From the NCBI GenBank assembly GCA_964549655.1, contig CAZJXN010000003.1, positions 1 to 64,000 of the forward strand: a stretch of DNA of 64,000 nucleotides, read 5' to 3'. Shown in pieces: positions 27,797 through 36,239 of this stretch; the first letter of the stretch is position 1; each line of letters opens with the position of its first letter. The DNA is from JADJNW01 sp964549655. GTDB taxonomy: Bacteria > Bacteroidota > Bacteroidia > Chitinophagales > Saprospiraceae. The translations under genes and the position numbers were made by a program. The notes below the pieces were generated by a model. That model saw nothing but the letters and a program-made list of their open reading frames with translations, was not told the origin of the DNA and ran no database searches.

Positions 27797-29194
27797 ATGA
27801 AAAGAGTGATATTTGTAAGTACGATTTCAATTTTCATTTACGCTTGTAATACTTTCCAGGAATTGCCGAAACCTTCGGAAACAGGGACGTGGAAAACGCT
27901 GGAAGTGCCTGCCACGCCACAACAATTGGATGGCGATCCGCAAGCAGGCTTAAACTATTTGATTTATGGGAATTACATCGGCTCCGGCGTACCTTATGAA
28001 TTTGTAAAGAAAAAGTTAGGTAACGAAAAAGATACAGTCTTCCACCGCACGGGCGACAATGCAAATGTGGCATACGGCGCGACGGTTTTTGCAGCTCCAA
28101 ATGGTGTGAAAGTGATGAATGGCAATTGTTTTACGTGTCATTCCAGCGAATTTAATAACGAATTGGTGATTGGCATGGGCAATAGTTTTTCCGATTATCG
28201 AAAGAGTTTAGTGCCGTTTGTAAAATTGGTTTATTTGGGAATGGATTTAAAATATAATAAAAAATCGCCGGAGTGGCAAGCATATCAAGATTTTGGTAAA
28301 TTTTCAAAGGCAATGGCTCCATACATTGAACTCAATCAACCCGGCGCGAATCCTGCATTTCGCCTCGCCGAAGCGTGTATGATGCACCGCGACCCCGTAG
28401 ATTTGACATGGAAAGACGAGCCAAATTATAAAATTGCCGATTATCCAGTCGCAACAGATGTGCCAGCATTATGGAATGTAAAGAAAAAGAATGGTTTATA
28501 TTATAACGGCGGCGGTCGAGGTGATTTTACAAAATTATTGTTTCAAGCCTCTGTTTTAGGCATTCCCGATAGCACAGCAGCGCGAGCAGCAGTTAATAAC
28601 TTTAAAGATGTATTGGCGTGGTTGCGAACATTAGAACCTCCAAAATATCCCGCTACAATAGATAAAAATTTAGCATCCAAAGGCGAAGTTATTTTTAAGG
28701 ACAATTGTAGTAAATGTCACGGCACGTATGGCGCAAATGAAACCTACCCGAATAAAGTCGTCGCGCTGGATGTAATAAAAACCGACCCGATGTACGCTTA
28801 TTATGCAAAAAATTCGGGTATTTCTACTTGGTATAATAATAGTTGGTTTAGCAATTCCGAGCCAAAATCTTACATGGATATGAGTCAAGGTTACATCGCG
28901 CCGCCATTGGATGGTGTCTGGGCGACCGCGCCATACCTGCATAATGGCTCCATTCCTACTTTACAAGATTTATTAAACAGCTCACAACGTCCCAAATACT
29001 GGGAGCGCAGCGGCAATAGTGGCGATTTAGATTTTGAAAAAGTCGGTTGGAAGTACGTTGCAAAAGAAAATGCAAAAGGTAAATGGACGTATGATACGAC
29101 CTTACCAAGTTATAATAATGTAGGACATTACTTTGGTGATAAATTATCGAAGGAGGAACGGACGGCGGTGGTGGAGTATTTGAAGGGATTGTGA
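27797..29194 (+). CDS. dihaem cytochrome c lipoprotein
   Basis: A 465-residue lipoprotein (lipobox around C17 in IFIYAC) with two CxxCH sites, CFTCH at 111-115 and CSKCH near 304. The C-terminal half ends with APYLHNGSIPTLQDLL, a pattern shared with dihaem cytochrome c peroxidase/oxidoreductase-type proteins. It probably acts at the outer membrane or in the periplasm as an electron carrier or oxidoreductase. Alone on the plus strand; a related monohaem protein is at 30729. Function not established. Confidence 0.8.
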   Translation: MKRVIFVSTISIFIYACNTFQELPKPSETGTWKTLEVPATPQQLDGDPQAGLNYLIYGNYIGSGVPYEFVKKKLGNEKDTVFHRTGDNANVAYGATVFAAPNGVKVMNGNCFTCHSSEFNNELVIGMGNSFSDYRKSLVPFVKLVYLGMDLKYNKKSPEWQAYQDFGKFSKAMAPYIELNQPGANPAFRLAEACMMHRDPVDLTWKDEPNYKIADYPVATDVPALWNVKKKNGLYYNGGGRGDFTKLLFQASVLGIPDSTAARAAVNNFKDVLAWLRTLEPPKYPATIDKNLASKGEVIFKDNCSKCHGTYGANETYPNKVVALDVIKTDPMYAYYAKNSGISTWYNNSWFSNSEPKSYMDMSQGYIAPPLDGVWATAPYLHNGSIPTLQDLLNSSQRPKYWERSGNSGDLDFEKVGWKYVAKENAKGKWTYDTTLPSYNNVGHYFGDKLSKEERTAVVEYLKGL

Positions 29195-29235
29195 AAAATA
29201 TGCCATACTTTTGAAGTTCGAGATACATTTTATTG

Positions 29236-29266
29236 TTGAAAAATAAAATAGATTTTCGTATTTTTG
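29236..29266 (+). promoter_or_regulatory. promoter of the PIN toxin-antitoxin pair
   Basis: TTG (29236-29238), 20 bases, TATTTTTG (29259-29266): a full match to the Bacteroidota -33/-7 pattern. Transcription would start about 8 bases before the ATG at 29281, giving a nearly leaderless message and supporting that start over an upstream TTG at 29233. Confidence 0.6.
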
Positions 29267-29280
29267 AAAAAAGCCTTTAT

Positions 29281-29487
29281 ATGACTATTGAAAGGACAAA
29301 AGAAGAAGTTATTATAAGAGTATCTGGCTCGATGGATGCAGATAATTTACAGCGTATTATTGATTTTATTCGCTATCGGGAATTGGTTGCTCAAAGCCAG
29401 GCGACACAGGAAGGCATTGATGCATTGGCTATAGAAGTCAATACAAATTGGTGGAAACAAAATCGCTCCAGATTTATTAACCCATGA
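29281..29487 (+). CDS. putative antitoxin of the PIN-domain pair
   Basis: A 68-residue acidic protein (MTIERTKEEVIIRVSG...) with a short beta segment then a helix (DADNLQRIIDFIRYRE) and a tryptophan-containing tail (NTNWWKQNRS). It overlaps the PIN gene by 4 bases (ATGA), the normal arrangement for an antitoxin. Antitoxins of this style, with a strand-then-helix start, are common in front of PIN genes in Bacteroidota. No DNA-binding motif is certain. Start chosen from the promoter spacing. Confidence 0.7.
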   Translation: MTIERTKEEVIIRVSGSMDADNLQRIIDFIRYRELVAQSQATQEGIDALAIEVNTNWWKQNRSRFINP

Positions 29488-29927
29488 AAATTATTATTGA
29501 TACCAATATTGTTTTCAGTGCTTTATTGAATCCTATCGGTCAAATTGGAGAACTCATTATTAATGCTCCGGAGAATATTGAGTTGTATGCACCCGACTTT
29601 CTTCGCATTGAATTAAAAAAACATAATGCCAAGCTCCTGAAATTATCAAAACTAAGCGAACCCGCACTGGACGAGCTAATCTACTTGATTACACGCAACA
29701 TTCGATCCATTTCAGAAGAACAAATTCCGAGCGAAGTTTGGGCTGCGACTGAAAATATACTCCAAAACATTGATATTAAAGACACTGCTTTCGTTGCTTT
29801 AGCCAAGTGGTCAGAGGGCTATCTTTGGACAGGAGACAAAAAACTGGTGGGCGGTTTAACAGCAACAAATTTTGTAAAGTGTGTATCTACCATTGATTTT
29901 ATTAGTTTGCACAAGCAAGATAAGTAA
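29484..29927 (+). CDS. PIN-domain toxin (VapC-like ribonuclease)
   Basis: A 147-residue PIN-domain protein. The acidic metal-binding residues are visible: D6 in IIDTNIVFSALL, a mid glutamate in FLRIELKKH, D in DIKDTAFVALA, and D in LWTGDKKL. PIN toxins cut RNA, often tRNA. Its first codons overlap the antitoxin stop. The pair is small and self-contained, typical of a mobile type II toxin-antitoxin module. Confidence in the fold is high; target unknown. Confidence 0.85.
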   Translation: MKIIIDTNIVFSALLNPIGQIGELIINAPENIELYAPDFLRIELKKHNAKLLKLSKLSEPALDELIYLITRNIRSISEEQIPSEVWAATENILQNIDIKDTAFVALAKWSEGYLWTGDKKLVGGLTATNFVKCVSTIDFISLHKQDK

Positions 29928-29946
29928 TATCAAAAAACTATTCATT

Positions 29947-30612
29947 CTACATTTTTAATTCTTTCATTTCCTTTACCACTTCTTTCGTAATACTCGTCTC
30001 CGCTCGTGTATAAATGTAACTCTCTGGCTGGCTGATGCTTTTCGTATTAAACTGTTTTTCAGCTCTTTGCCAAAAATCCGTATCTTCGCCGTAAGCAATA
30101 TTATTAAAACCATTTAGCGTAGTAAATACTTCTCGTTTGCCGAAAAAAGTAGGACCCAATACACATTCCCGCAGATTAATAATTTGATTAGGCTGGTAGT
30201 AATTTTTTACAAAAATTTCCTCGTTTGTATAAAATCCACCTTGCAAAATATCAATATCAGGATGGGATTCTAAATAATTAAAACGCACTTCTAAATGCCC
30301 TGGCTTGTATGCATCATCACTATCAATAAATGTGATATATTTGCCAAACGAACATAAAATACCGATGTTCTTCGAAAGTGCCAATTTGCGATTCTGGTGT
30401 TTTATGTATCTAATGTTTCGATATTTTGTAATATACTGATTGACAACTTCAAACGTATTATCATTGCTGCCGTCGTCTATCACAATCAATTCAAAATTGG
30501 TAAAAGTTTGCGCGAAAACGCTATCTATGCAGCGCAAAAGGTACGGAGCGCGATTGTACGTGCAAAGGATGATAGAAACGCTGGGTTTCGTGTCAAAAAA
30601 AAGGTTGGTCAT
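29947..30612 (-). CDS. family 2 glycosyltransferase
   Basis: A 221-residue GT-A fold glycosyltransferase. Nucleotide-sugar binding motif SVSIILCTYNRAPYL at the N-terminus, VIDDGSNDNT, and the DxD-type metal site in FIDSDDAYKPGH. It ends soon after the acceptor domain core (YGEDTDFWQRAE), so it is short and soluble, with no membrane segment. Acceptor and sugar unknown. It lies between unrelated plus-strand genes. ATG start. Confidence 0.9.
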   Translation of the reverse strand: MTNLFFDTKPSVSIILCTYNRAPYLLRCIDSVFAQTFTNFELIVIDDGSNDNTFEVVNQYITKYRNIRYIKHQNRKLALSKNIGILCSFGKYITFIDSDDAYKPGHLEVRFNYLESHPDIDILQGGFYTNEEIFVKNYYQPNQIINLRECVLGPTFFGKREVFTTLNGFNNIAYGEDTDFWQRAEKQFNTKSISQPESYIYTRAETSITKEVVKEMKELKM

Positions 30613-30728
30613 AACCGATCGGCTTTAATGGTTATGGTTTTTATGGGGATAAGCATTGAAAACAACGGGATTTACAAGAAGGTTTTATTAATTTTCTTAT
30701 CTTTCAATTGCCTAAAATAAAACTCATT

Positions 30729-31562
30729 ATGAAAAAATACTTTTTTACACTATTTACAATTTTTTCTTTTTTACTAATTTATTGTAATCCAAGAGATAAC
30801 ACATTTTCTAAAACAACTGTAACAGAATCTACTCCCCCACCCGATTCACTCGCAGCCGAATTAGTTATTGACTTGACCAAATTACAGCAATTGGGTGATA
30901 CCGTTCCTATAAAATATGATGCCTTTTTTAAAACAGCTAAAAAATATATTGGGTTTTCATTACAATTATTAGTGGATTCTATCATAACTGTAAATAAATT
31001 TGATACAACTGACGCAGTCGCGGTGTTTGAATGTGTAGATGGCTACCGCCCGACAATGCCGATTTCACTGGTTTTGGGTAATAAAAAAGGCTTTATTGCA
31101 ACACGAGATTTAGACGCGCTCGCCGGTAAAAATTGGATTGATTCACTCGACAAAAAGATGAAACCGTTTTATTTAGTTTGGCAAGATGTGCCAAAAGATG
31201 ACCACCGTTTCATGTGGCCCTATGGCTTGTACGCGATGCGATTGGTATCGGCTGGCACTGCATTTAAAGATGTGTATCCATTTGATGCACCGGAAATGGT
31301 AGCAGGTTTTCAGTTATTTAATCAAAATTGCATGAAGTGTCATTCGGTGAATAAAGTAGGCGGCGTAATGGGACCGGAAATGAATGTTCCTAAAAACATT
31401 ACAGAATATTGGACAGATGAAAATATTATAGCTTTTGCTAAAAATCCACAGTCATTTCGGTATCGGAGTATGATGGCTCCTGTGAGTGGGGTTTCGGATG
31501 AGGAATTTAAAAATATATTGGATTATTTAAAATATATTGCAAAACATAAGATAGAATTATAA
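30729..31562 (+). CDS. monohaem cytochrome c lipoprotein
   Basis: About 277 residues. Signal with lipobox FLLIYC (C18), then a domain resembling periplasmic molybdopterin-dependent protein parts (FECVDGYRPTMPISLVLG, FYLVWQDVP), and a C-terminal cytochrome c with CMKCH at about 201-205 and a likely methionine ligand in RSMMAPVSG. The open frame can begin at TTG 30708, but ATG 30729 starts the signal peptide. The next gene starts 2 bases after the stop, so the two form an operon. Probably an electron-transfer or sulfite/oxidase-linked cytochrome; not proven. Confidence 0.75.
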   Translation: MKKYFFTLFTIFSFLLIYCNPRDNTFSKTTVTESTPPPDSLAAELVIDLTKLQQLGDTVPIKYDAFFKTAKKYIGFSLQLLVDSIITVNKFDTTDAVAVFECVDGYRPTMPISLVLGNKKGFIATRDLDALAGKNWIDSLDKKMKPFYLVWQDVPKDDHRFMWPYGLYAMRLVSAGTAFKDVYPFDAPEMVAGFQLFNQNCMKCHSVNKVGGVMGPEMNVPKNITEYWTDENIIAFAKNPQSFRYRSMMAPVSGVSDEEFKNILDYLKYIAKHKIEL

Positions 31563-31563
31563 A

Positions 31564-32061
31564 ATGCTACAAATAAAACCCATTCGCCTTGTTCAAATCA
31601 CGGTCGCCGCACTTGCTGGAATTTATTTATTTTTAGTTGGAATGAATAACATTTTAGATTATGATGTTAATTTTGAATTTGCAAAGCAAGTAATGGGCAT
31701 GAAAGATTTATTTGAAAGTAATGATTTGGACGAGTGGCGTGGTATTTCGCAAACGTGGGTAATTCATCTTTTTTACATCAGCATTATAATTTTAGAAATA
31801 AGTGGTGGATCATTAGCAATAAAAGGCGTTACAGATTTAATAAAAAATAGACGAAGTGAAACTGTTATATTTATACAAAAAAAGAAACTTGCGATTTTAG
31901 GAATTCTGATTGGGCTGATTTTATGGGCAGGTGTCTTTCTAATTGTAGCTGGCGAATGGTTTCAAATGTGGCAATCGAAAGTGTGGAACGCGCAGGAAAC
32001 GGCTTTTGACTTATCAATTTTGTTTGGTGTTTTTATGCTAATTTTATTAAAAGAAGAATAG
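31564..32061 (+). CDS. DUF2165 membrane protein
   Basis: A 165-residue membrane protein of the DUF2165 family with four helices (about 10-28, 63-83, 107-130 and 145-162) and the family's conserved W and E residues in the last loop (EWFQMWQSKVWN). It is translationally linked to the cytochrome c lipoprotein before it, suggesting they work together in electron transfer at the membrane. No function is known for the family. Confidence 0.8.
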   Translation: MLQIKPIRLVQITVAALAGIYLFLVGMNNILDYDVNFEFAKQVMGMKDLFESNDLDEWRGISQTWVIHLFYISIIILEISGGSLAIKGVTDLIKNRRSETVIFIQKKKLAILGILIGLILWAGVFLIVAGEWFQMWQSKVWNAQETAFDLSILFGVFMLILLKEE

Positions 32062-32064
32062 AAA

Positions 32065-32325
32065 TCAGACCCCCGAAAATTTCCTATTCAGCAGTCTCAA
32101 TGCAAAAATCCAAGGAATCCCATGAAAGACAAAATCTATCCAGTCTATAATTCCCATGCCGCTTGCACCACCCGAAATCCATTTAATTTTCCCCCAGATA
32201 TGCGGCTCCGGCACGTAGGGCATCAATCCCAGCGTAAGGCACAATGCCAGCACAAATCGCCAGTCATTTATTAATTTAATTGCAAAACCTTTGATTGTTG
32301 ACAATTTTATCGAATTTTGAACCAA
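32065..32325 (-). CDS. small conserved membrane protein
   Basis: An 86-residue protein with two hydrophobic stretches (about 22-39 and 66-80) and the pattern LTLGLMPYVPEPH, then GKIKWISGG and DWIDFVFHGIPWIFAL. Short proteins with this PEPH...HGxPW pattern are widespread in proteobacteria and Bacteroidota and are often labelled RND transporter-associated without evidence. It lies convergent with the DUF2165 gene and its start overlaps the opposite-strand 2-hydroxyacid dehydrogenase leader. Confidence 0.75.
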   Translation of the reverse strand: MVQNSIKLSTIKGFAIKLINDWRFVLALCLTLGLMPYVPEPHIWGKIKWISGGASGMGIIDWIDFVFHGIPWIFALRLLNRKFSGV

Positions 32326-32336
32326 AGTTACACAAA

Positions 32337-33320
32337 ATGGAATCTTCTTTACCTATTACTCGCACAAAAATTGTACTGATAGACGGTTACACCATTAATC
32401 CCGGCGATTTGAGTTGGAATAAGCTCAAAGCATTGGGCGATGTGGATATTCACGACTATTCTACGCCCAAAGAAATTGTTACACGCGCCCGCGAGGCGGA
32501 AATTATTTTAGTAAATAAAGCCGATATAAAGGAAGAAATATTACAGCAATTACCAAAACTGCGCTGCATTTGCGTGACAGCCACAGGTTATGATAATGTA
32601 AACATTGTGTATGCAAAAAGTAAAAATATCACCGTTTGTAATGTAAGCGGATACAGCACAAATGCAGTAGCACAGCACGTTTTCGCATTATTATTGGAAT
32701 TAATAAATCAAGTTGGAAAGCATAATGAAAGTGTTCAAAAAGGCGATTGGTCGCGTAGTCGGGATTTTTCGTATCACCTTTCGCCTATCATAGAATTATC
32801 CGGAAAAACAATGGGCATCTATGGTTTTGGTAAAATCGGGCAGCAAGTAGCGGATATTGCAATGGCTTTTGGTATGAAAATTCTCGCTACGCACAAGCAC
32901 CCGAAGCGCGACGCTCGTGCTGGCGTAACGTTTGTTTCGTTGGAAGAGTTATTTGCGCAAAGCGACGTTATTACATTGCACGCACCTATGAGTAATGAAA
33001 ATAAAGCAATTGTAAATAAAATCCTACTTTATAAAATGAAGCCCAGTGCTTTTTTAATAAATACGGCACGCGGCGGTTTAATTAAGGAAGCAGATTTGAA
33101 AGAAGCATTAGAAAATAATATGCTGGCTGGAGCTGGATTAGATGTGTTGTCAGAAGAACCGCCTAAAGATGGTAATATTCTAATAGGCGTAAAGCATTGT
33201 ACAATAACGCCTCACAACGCATGGAGTGCTTTAGAAGCCCGCGAGCGACTGCTGGAAGAAACGGTGAAAAATGTAGCAGCATTTCTGCATGGCGAGCCGA
33301 GAAATGTGGTAAACGGTTGA
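32337..33320 (+). CDS. D-2-hydroxyacid dehydrogenase
   Basis: About 327 residues of the NAD-dependent D-isomer 2-hydroxyacid dehydrogenase family (glycerate/hydroxypyruvate type). Nucleotide motif GFGKIGQQV, catalytic arginine in NTARGG, glutamate in DVLSEEPP and histidine in TPHNAWS. It reduces a 2-oxoacid or oxidises the hydroxyacid; glyoxylate or hydroxypyruvate is a likely substrate but not certain. The open frame reaches a TTG at 32295; ATG 32337 (MESSLPITRTK) is preferred. Followed by a hairpin. Confidence 0.92.
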   Translation: MESSLPITRTKIVLIDGYTINPGDLSWNKLKALGDVDIHDYSTPKEIVTRAREAEIILVNKADIKEEILQQLPKLRCICVTATGYDNVNIVYAKSKNITVCNVSGYSTNAVAQHVFALLLELINQVGKHNESVQKGDWSRSRDFSYHLSPIIELSGKTMGIYGFGKIGQQVADIAMAFGMKILATHKHPKRDARAGVTFVSLEELFAQSDVITLHAPMSNENKAIVNKILLYKMKPSAFLINTARGGLIKEADLKEALENNMLAGAGLDVLSEEPPKDGNILIGVKHCTITPHNAWSALEARERLLEETVKNVAAFLHGEPRNVVNG

Positions 33321-33324
33321 AATA

Positions 33325-33361
33325 AGTGTGGCGTCCCGCTATTTCGCGGGATGCCATACTT
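33325..33361. terminator. hairpin between convergent genes
   Basis: TGGCGTCCCGC, loop TATTTC, GCGGGATGCCA: an 11-bp stem with one G-T pair, flanked by AGTGT and ATACT, lying between the ends of two convergent genes. The outer arms match the dispersed GTGTGGCGCA palindrome family. Likely a bidirectional transcript end. Confidence 0.55.
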
Positions 33362-33367
33362 AAAATA

Positions 33368-34945
33368 TTATTTACTCACCAATAATTTCTGCGAATACTG
33401 CTTTCCATTTACATCCAATGTAACGATATAAACGCCCGCTGCTTGTTTGGACACATCCAACTCCGCTGCGTGCAAGCCCGGAAGATGAAATTGATTGGCA
33501 ACAATCGTTTTTATTACGCGCCCATTTATATCATATAATTGGAGCGTAACTTTTTCACCTACCACTAAGGTATACCCGATTTTCACTTTATCCGTAGCCG
33601 GATTCGGTGCTATCGGGTATAATTGATTTTGAATAGATTGGAATTCCGCTTTCGTAGCAGTCGTTTGATTTTCAAATACTATATTTTCATCCCCCGGTTG
33701 ATAAGAAACCCAAGCCAGCGGCAAGTAATACATTTCATCGGAAGTACGCTCACCCCAACTGACAAACTTTGGTGGATTATTCGGGTTGGTAGGATTATTT
33801 ACTGTATTATCATATTTTGCAAAAGCATGCACAACCGTACCCACTGGCAACATAATGGGCTTTTTAAATGAATAAGTACCCTGCCAATTAAAATCCCATT
33901 CATTGATTTGAATCAAATTCACGGTATCTTTATTCGGCTTCACTGCATACACTTTCCACCATTGTCCTAATTTGTGCATGTGCGGCGTGATATTCAACAA
34001 ACTTACATCTTCCAAAAAAGTGTAAATACCATGAAATTCTTTTACTTGATTAGCCAGAATAATGAATGGACCATTTACAAGTGTGCTTGGCAAGGGTACC
34101 ATGATTGTACCTTTTATAAAACGCGTTGCTGGTCGCTTTGCAAAAAATAAATTAATGGTCGTAGAATCCTTTTGGTCAATCGGGCTGGGTGCATAGTGCA
34201 TCTGGATTTTCAAATCAGCGCCCGCAGGCATCCGTTGTGCGATATCATTCGAATACACTAAAGGTTGCATACCAGGCACATAGCCGGGTAATTGAATACT
34301 TAAAGCAGTAAGCGTACTGTTATTATCGTCTCCATATTCATATCCATACGCTGGCGTGCGGGCATCAGCGGCTCTGGCAGTGCCTGTCGTATCAGAACTT
34401 ACCAGGGCGTGGTGCACGATTGACTTATTGCCCGGACGAATTTCCAATGCCACCAAGTCCTTCGCTTGCGTCAATCCAGTCGGCAATACAAAATAACGAT
34501 ACTCATCTTGATTATTACCTTTATGCACATAAGCTTCCTTAAAAGACAACACCAAATCAGGCGTACCTATCTGGGAACCCGTGGGAAAAATGGGAAGCGG
34601 CGGCTCCAAATCAGGATTTCCCTGCGGCGTACCTTTTGCCACCCAGTCTGCTATTTTCTGAATTTCTGCTTCCGTCAAATAATTCTCGCGCTGGTAATTT
34701 TGATACGTATGATCTGGTTTCCAAGGCGGCATATATTTGATATTTGTCACATATTGTATCATGGGTGCCCAAGATTTTACCTGCGTGTAATTGGTCAGCG
34801 GAAAAGGCGCGACTTCCCCTTGACGGTGGCAAGTCGTGCAGTGATTGTAGATAATTGGCGCAATGTGTTCACTAAAATTGACCTCTTGCGAGGAGGCATG
34901 GAAGGCAAAGCAGCCAAATAAAATAAGGTGTATTATCTTTTTCAT
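33368..34945 (-). CDS. secreted haem c / copper monooxygenase-like protein with T9SS tail
   Basis: A 525-residue exported protein. Signal peptide 1-19; a c-type haem site CTTCH near 37-41 in a cytochrome-like domain (to about 110); then two beta-rich domains with copper-ligand-style histidines (IVHHALVSS, QMHYAPSP, NITPHMHKLG) as in the copper type II, ascorbate-dependent monooxygenase family. The last 75 residues are a type IX secretion sorting domain (PNPATDKVKIGY ... GVYIVTLDV). It would be displayed on or released from the cell surface. The redoxin gene upstream probably belongs with it. Substrate unknown. Confidence 0.8.
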   Translation of the reverse strand: MKKIIHLILFGCFAFHASSQEVNFSEHIAPIIYNHCTTCHRQGEVAPFPLTNYTQVKSWAPMIQYVTNIKYMPPWKPDHTYQNYQRENYLTEAEIQKIADWVAKGTPQGNPDLEPPLPIFPTGSQIGTPDLVLSFKEAYVHKGNNQDEYRYFVLPTGLTQAKDLVALEIRPGNKSIVHHALVSSDTTGTARAADARTPAYGYEYGDDNNSTLTALSIQLPGYVPGMQPLVYSNDIAQRMPAGADLKIQMHYAPSPIDQKDSTTINLFFAKRPATRFIKGTIMVPLPSTLVNGPFIILANQVKEFHGIYTFLEDVSLLNITPHMHKLGQWWKVYAVKPNKDTVNLIQINEWDFNWQGTYSFKKPIMLPVGTVVHAFAKYDNTVNNPTNPNNPPKFVSWGERTSDEMYYLPLAWVSYQPGDENIVFENQTTATKAEFQSIQNQLYPIAPNPATDKVKIGYTLVVGEKVTLQLYDINGRVIKTIVANQFHLPGLHAAELDVSKQAAGVYIVTLDVNGKQYSQKLLVSK

Positions 34946-35012
34946 ATTGTTTGGATTAGAATAATATTAGATACGTAAAGTCGCAAAAAAAGTTTCAGTT
35001 TCCGATCCCGAT

Positions 35013-35519
35013 TTACCGTTCATTCAAATTTATTAGGCAACCTACTGGTTCTGTTTCTTTTACAACTATAGATTTTCCAGCTTTGATTGCTTTCAACGCC
35101 TCTTCTAATTCCGCCGTTGTGGTCACCGCCCGTTTTTTACCCACCCGAAAATAAGTATCATCAATTCTACCTTTGTATAAAATTTCATTACAAACTTGAT
35201 TATAAACAATCACTTCCGGCGTAACGGTTGCGCCTAATTTTTTAGTAATTGTTTGAAAATAATCCGATTTTAATAGGAAAGTAACCGCATATTTTTTGCG
35301 AAATGTTTCTATTTGTTCGTCGCGTGTGTTGGGAAAAAGTCCAATAAAACCAATCTTTTTAGTAGAAAACGTTTCGTATAAGCGATTCAACGTCGGCGTA
35401 TAATTTTGACTGATTACACAGTCTTCTCGCAGGAATAGATATATTGTAATGCTATCTTTTTGGCTATAGCCAATATTTTGAAATAATAAAAACAGTAGAA
35501 AAATGTAGATTGCTTGCAT
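35013..35519 (-). CDS. exported redoxin (thioredoxin-fold) protein
   Basis: About 168 residues: signal peptide (1-20, NIGYSQ) and a thioredoxin-like domain. The active-site region reads EDCVISQNYTPTLN, where related redoxins have a single cysteine followed by a hydrophobic-xx-Q/R motif; the cis-proline is in ATVTPEVIVY. Such redoxins are often fused to or beside the haem/copper monooxygenase-like protein, here 67 bases downstream on the same strand. A TTG at 35558 extends the frame, but ATG 35519 begins the signal peptide. Confidence 0.75.
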   Translation of the reverse strand: MQAIYIFLLFLLFQNIGYSQKDSITIYLFLREDCVISQNYTPTLNRLYETFSTKKIGFIGLFPNTRDEQIETFRKKYAVTFLLKSDYFQTITKKLGATVTPEVIVYNQVCNEILYKGRIDDTYFRVGKKRAVTTTAELEEALKAIKAGKSIVVKETEPVGCLINLNER

Positions 35520-35645
35520 GGTTGTCTGCTTGGTTGTTTTGACTATACCCGCACCCAAAGGTTTAAATCAAAGTTGCAGATAAAATTATTAAAGTGAAAA
35601 TGAATTCAACGAATGGTCGGGAAATTTCAATAAATGGAAATTCAA

Positions 35646-36239
35646 TTAACTTAAAAAGCGGATTATTCCATTGACAAGATGATTAAAACTAACAGAGCGA
35701 TTTTGTTGTATATTCATAAATTTAGGAATCTCTTTGGATGCTAATCCTTTTTGGAACGGAGGAATCAATCTTTTTAACTCTACTGAAGGATTTACGACGG
35801 TGTCCGGGTTTCTGAACAGTACCTTATTTTTATAACTAACGGCTTTAAATTTTGAATAAACTTTTTCTATTGCATCTAAATCACCGATATACCAGGCTTC
35901 CAATTCATAGCAAGCAATACGGATCAAATTATCTAGTGCAGCATTCTCTACTATTAAGTGTTGAATTTTCTGCTTTAATTCAATGCAATTATTACTATCT
36001 TGGTCTTGAATTACAATAACTTTACAAGGTTTATTATAATATTGATAGGCACGAACTCTGGATGGAAGCTGTTTATGCAAATCTTGTTTACCTTCGTGTA
36101 CCCTTACAAAACAATTACCTCCTATTGCGTATCCTTCTGGCAAGATTTGAGGAAGAATTATTAATAAAAGATTTTTCATTGATAATTCTTCTACTAAAAT
36201 TTCCACAAGCTCTTCTTTTAAGGGTATTGCCGCATCCAT
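35646..36239 (-). CDS. DUF4276, TOPRIM-like partner of the upstream ATPase
   Basis: A 197-residue DUF4276 protein. Early glutamates in ILVEELSMK (E17, E18), FVRVHEGKQDL (47-54), a strand ending in VIQDQDSN (D79, D81), and ELEAWYIGD (112-120). These acidic positions match a TOPRIM-like metal site. It begins directly on the stop codon of the ATPase gene (TAA then ATG, no gap), so the two are translated together. DUF4276 genes are usually found beside AAA ATPases; a nuclease-like effector role is inferred. Confidence 0.8.
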   Translation of the reverse strand: MDAAIPLKEELVEILVEELSMKNLLLIILPQILPEGYAIGGNCFVRVHEGKQDLHKQLPSRVRAYQYYNKPCKVIVIQDQDSNNCIELKQKIQHLIVENAALDNLIRIACYELEAWYIGDLDAIEKVYSKFKAVSYKNKVLFRNPDTVVNPSVELKRLIPPFQKGLASKEIPKFMNIQQNRSVSFNHLVNGIIRFLS

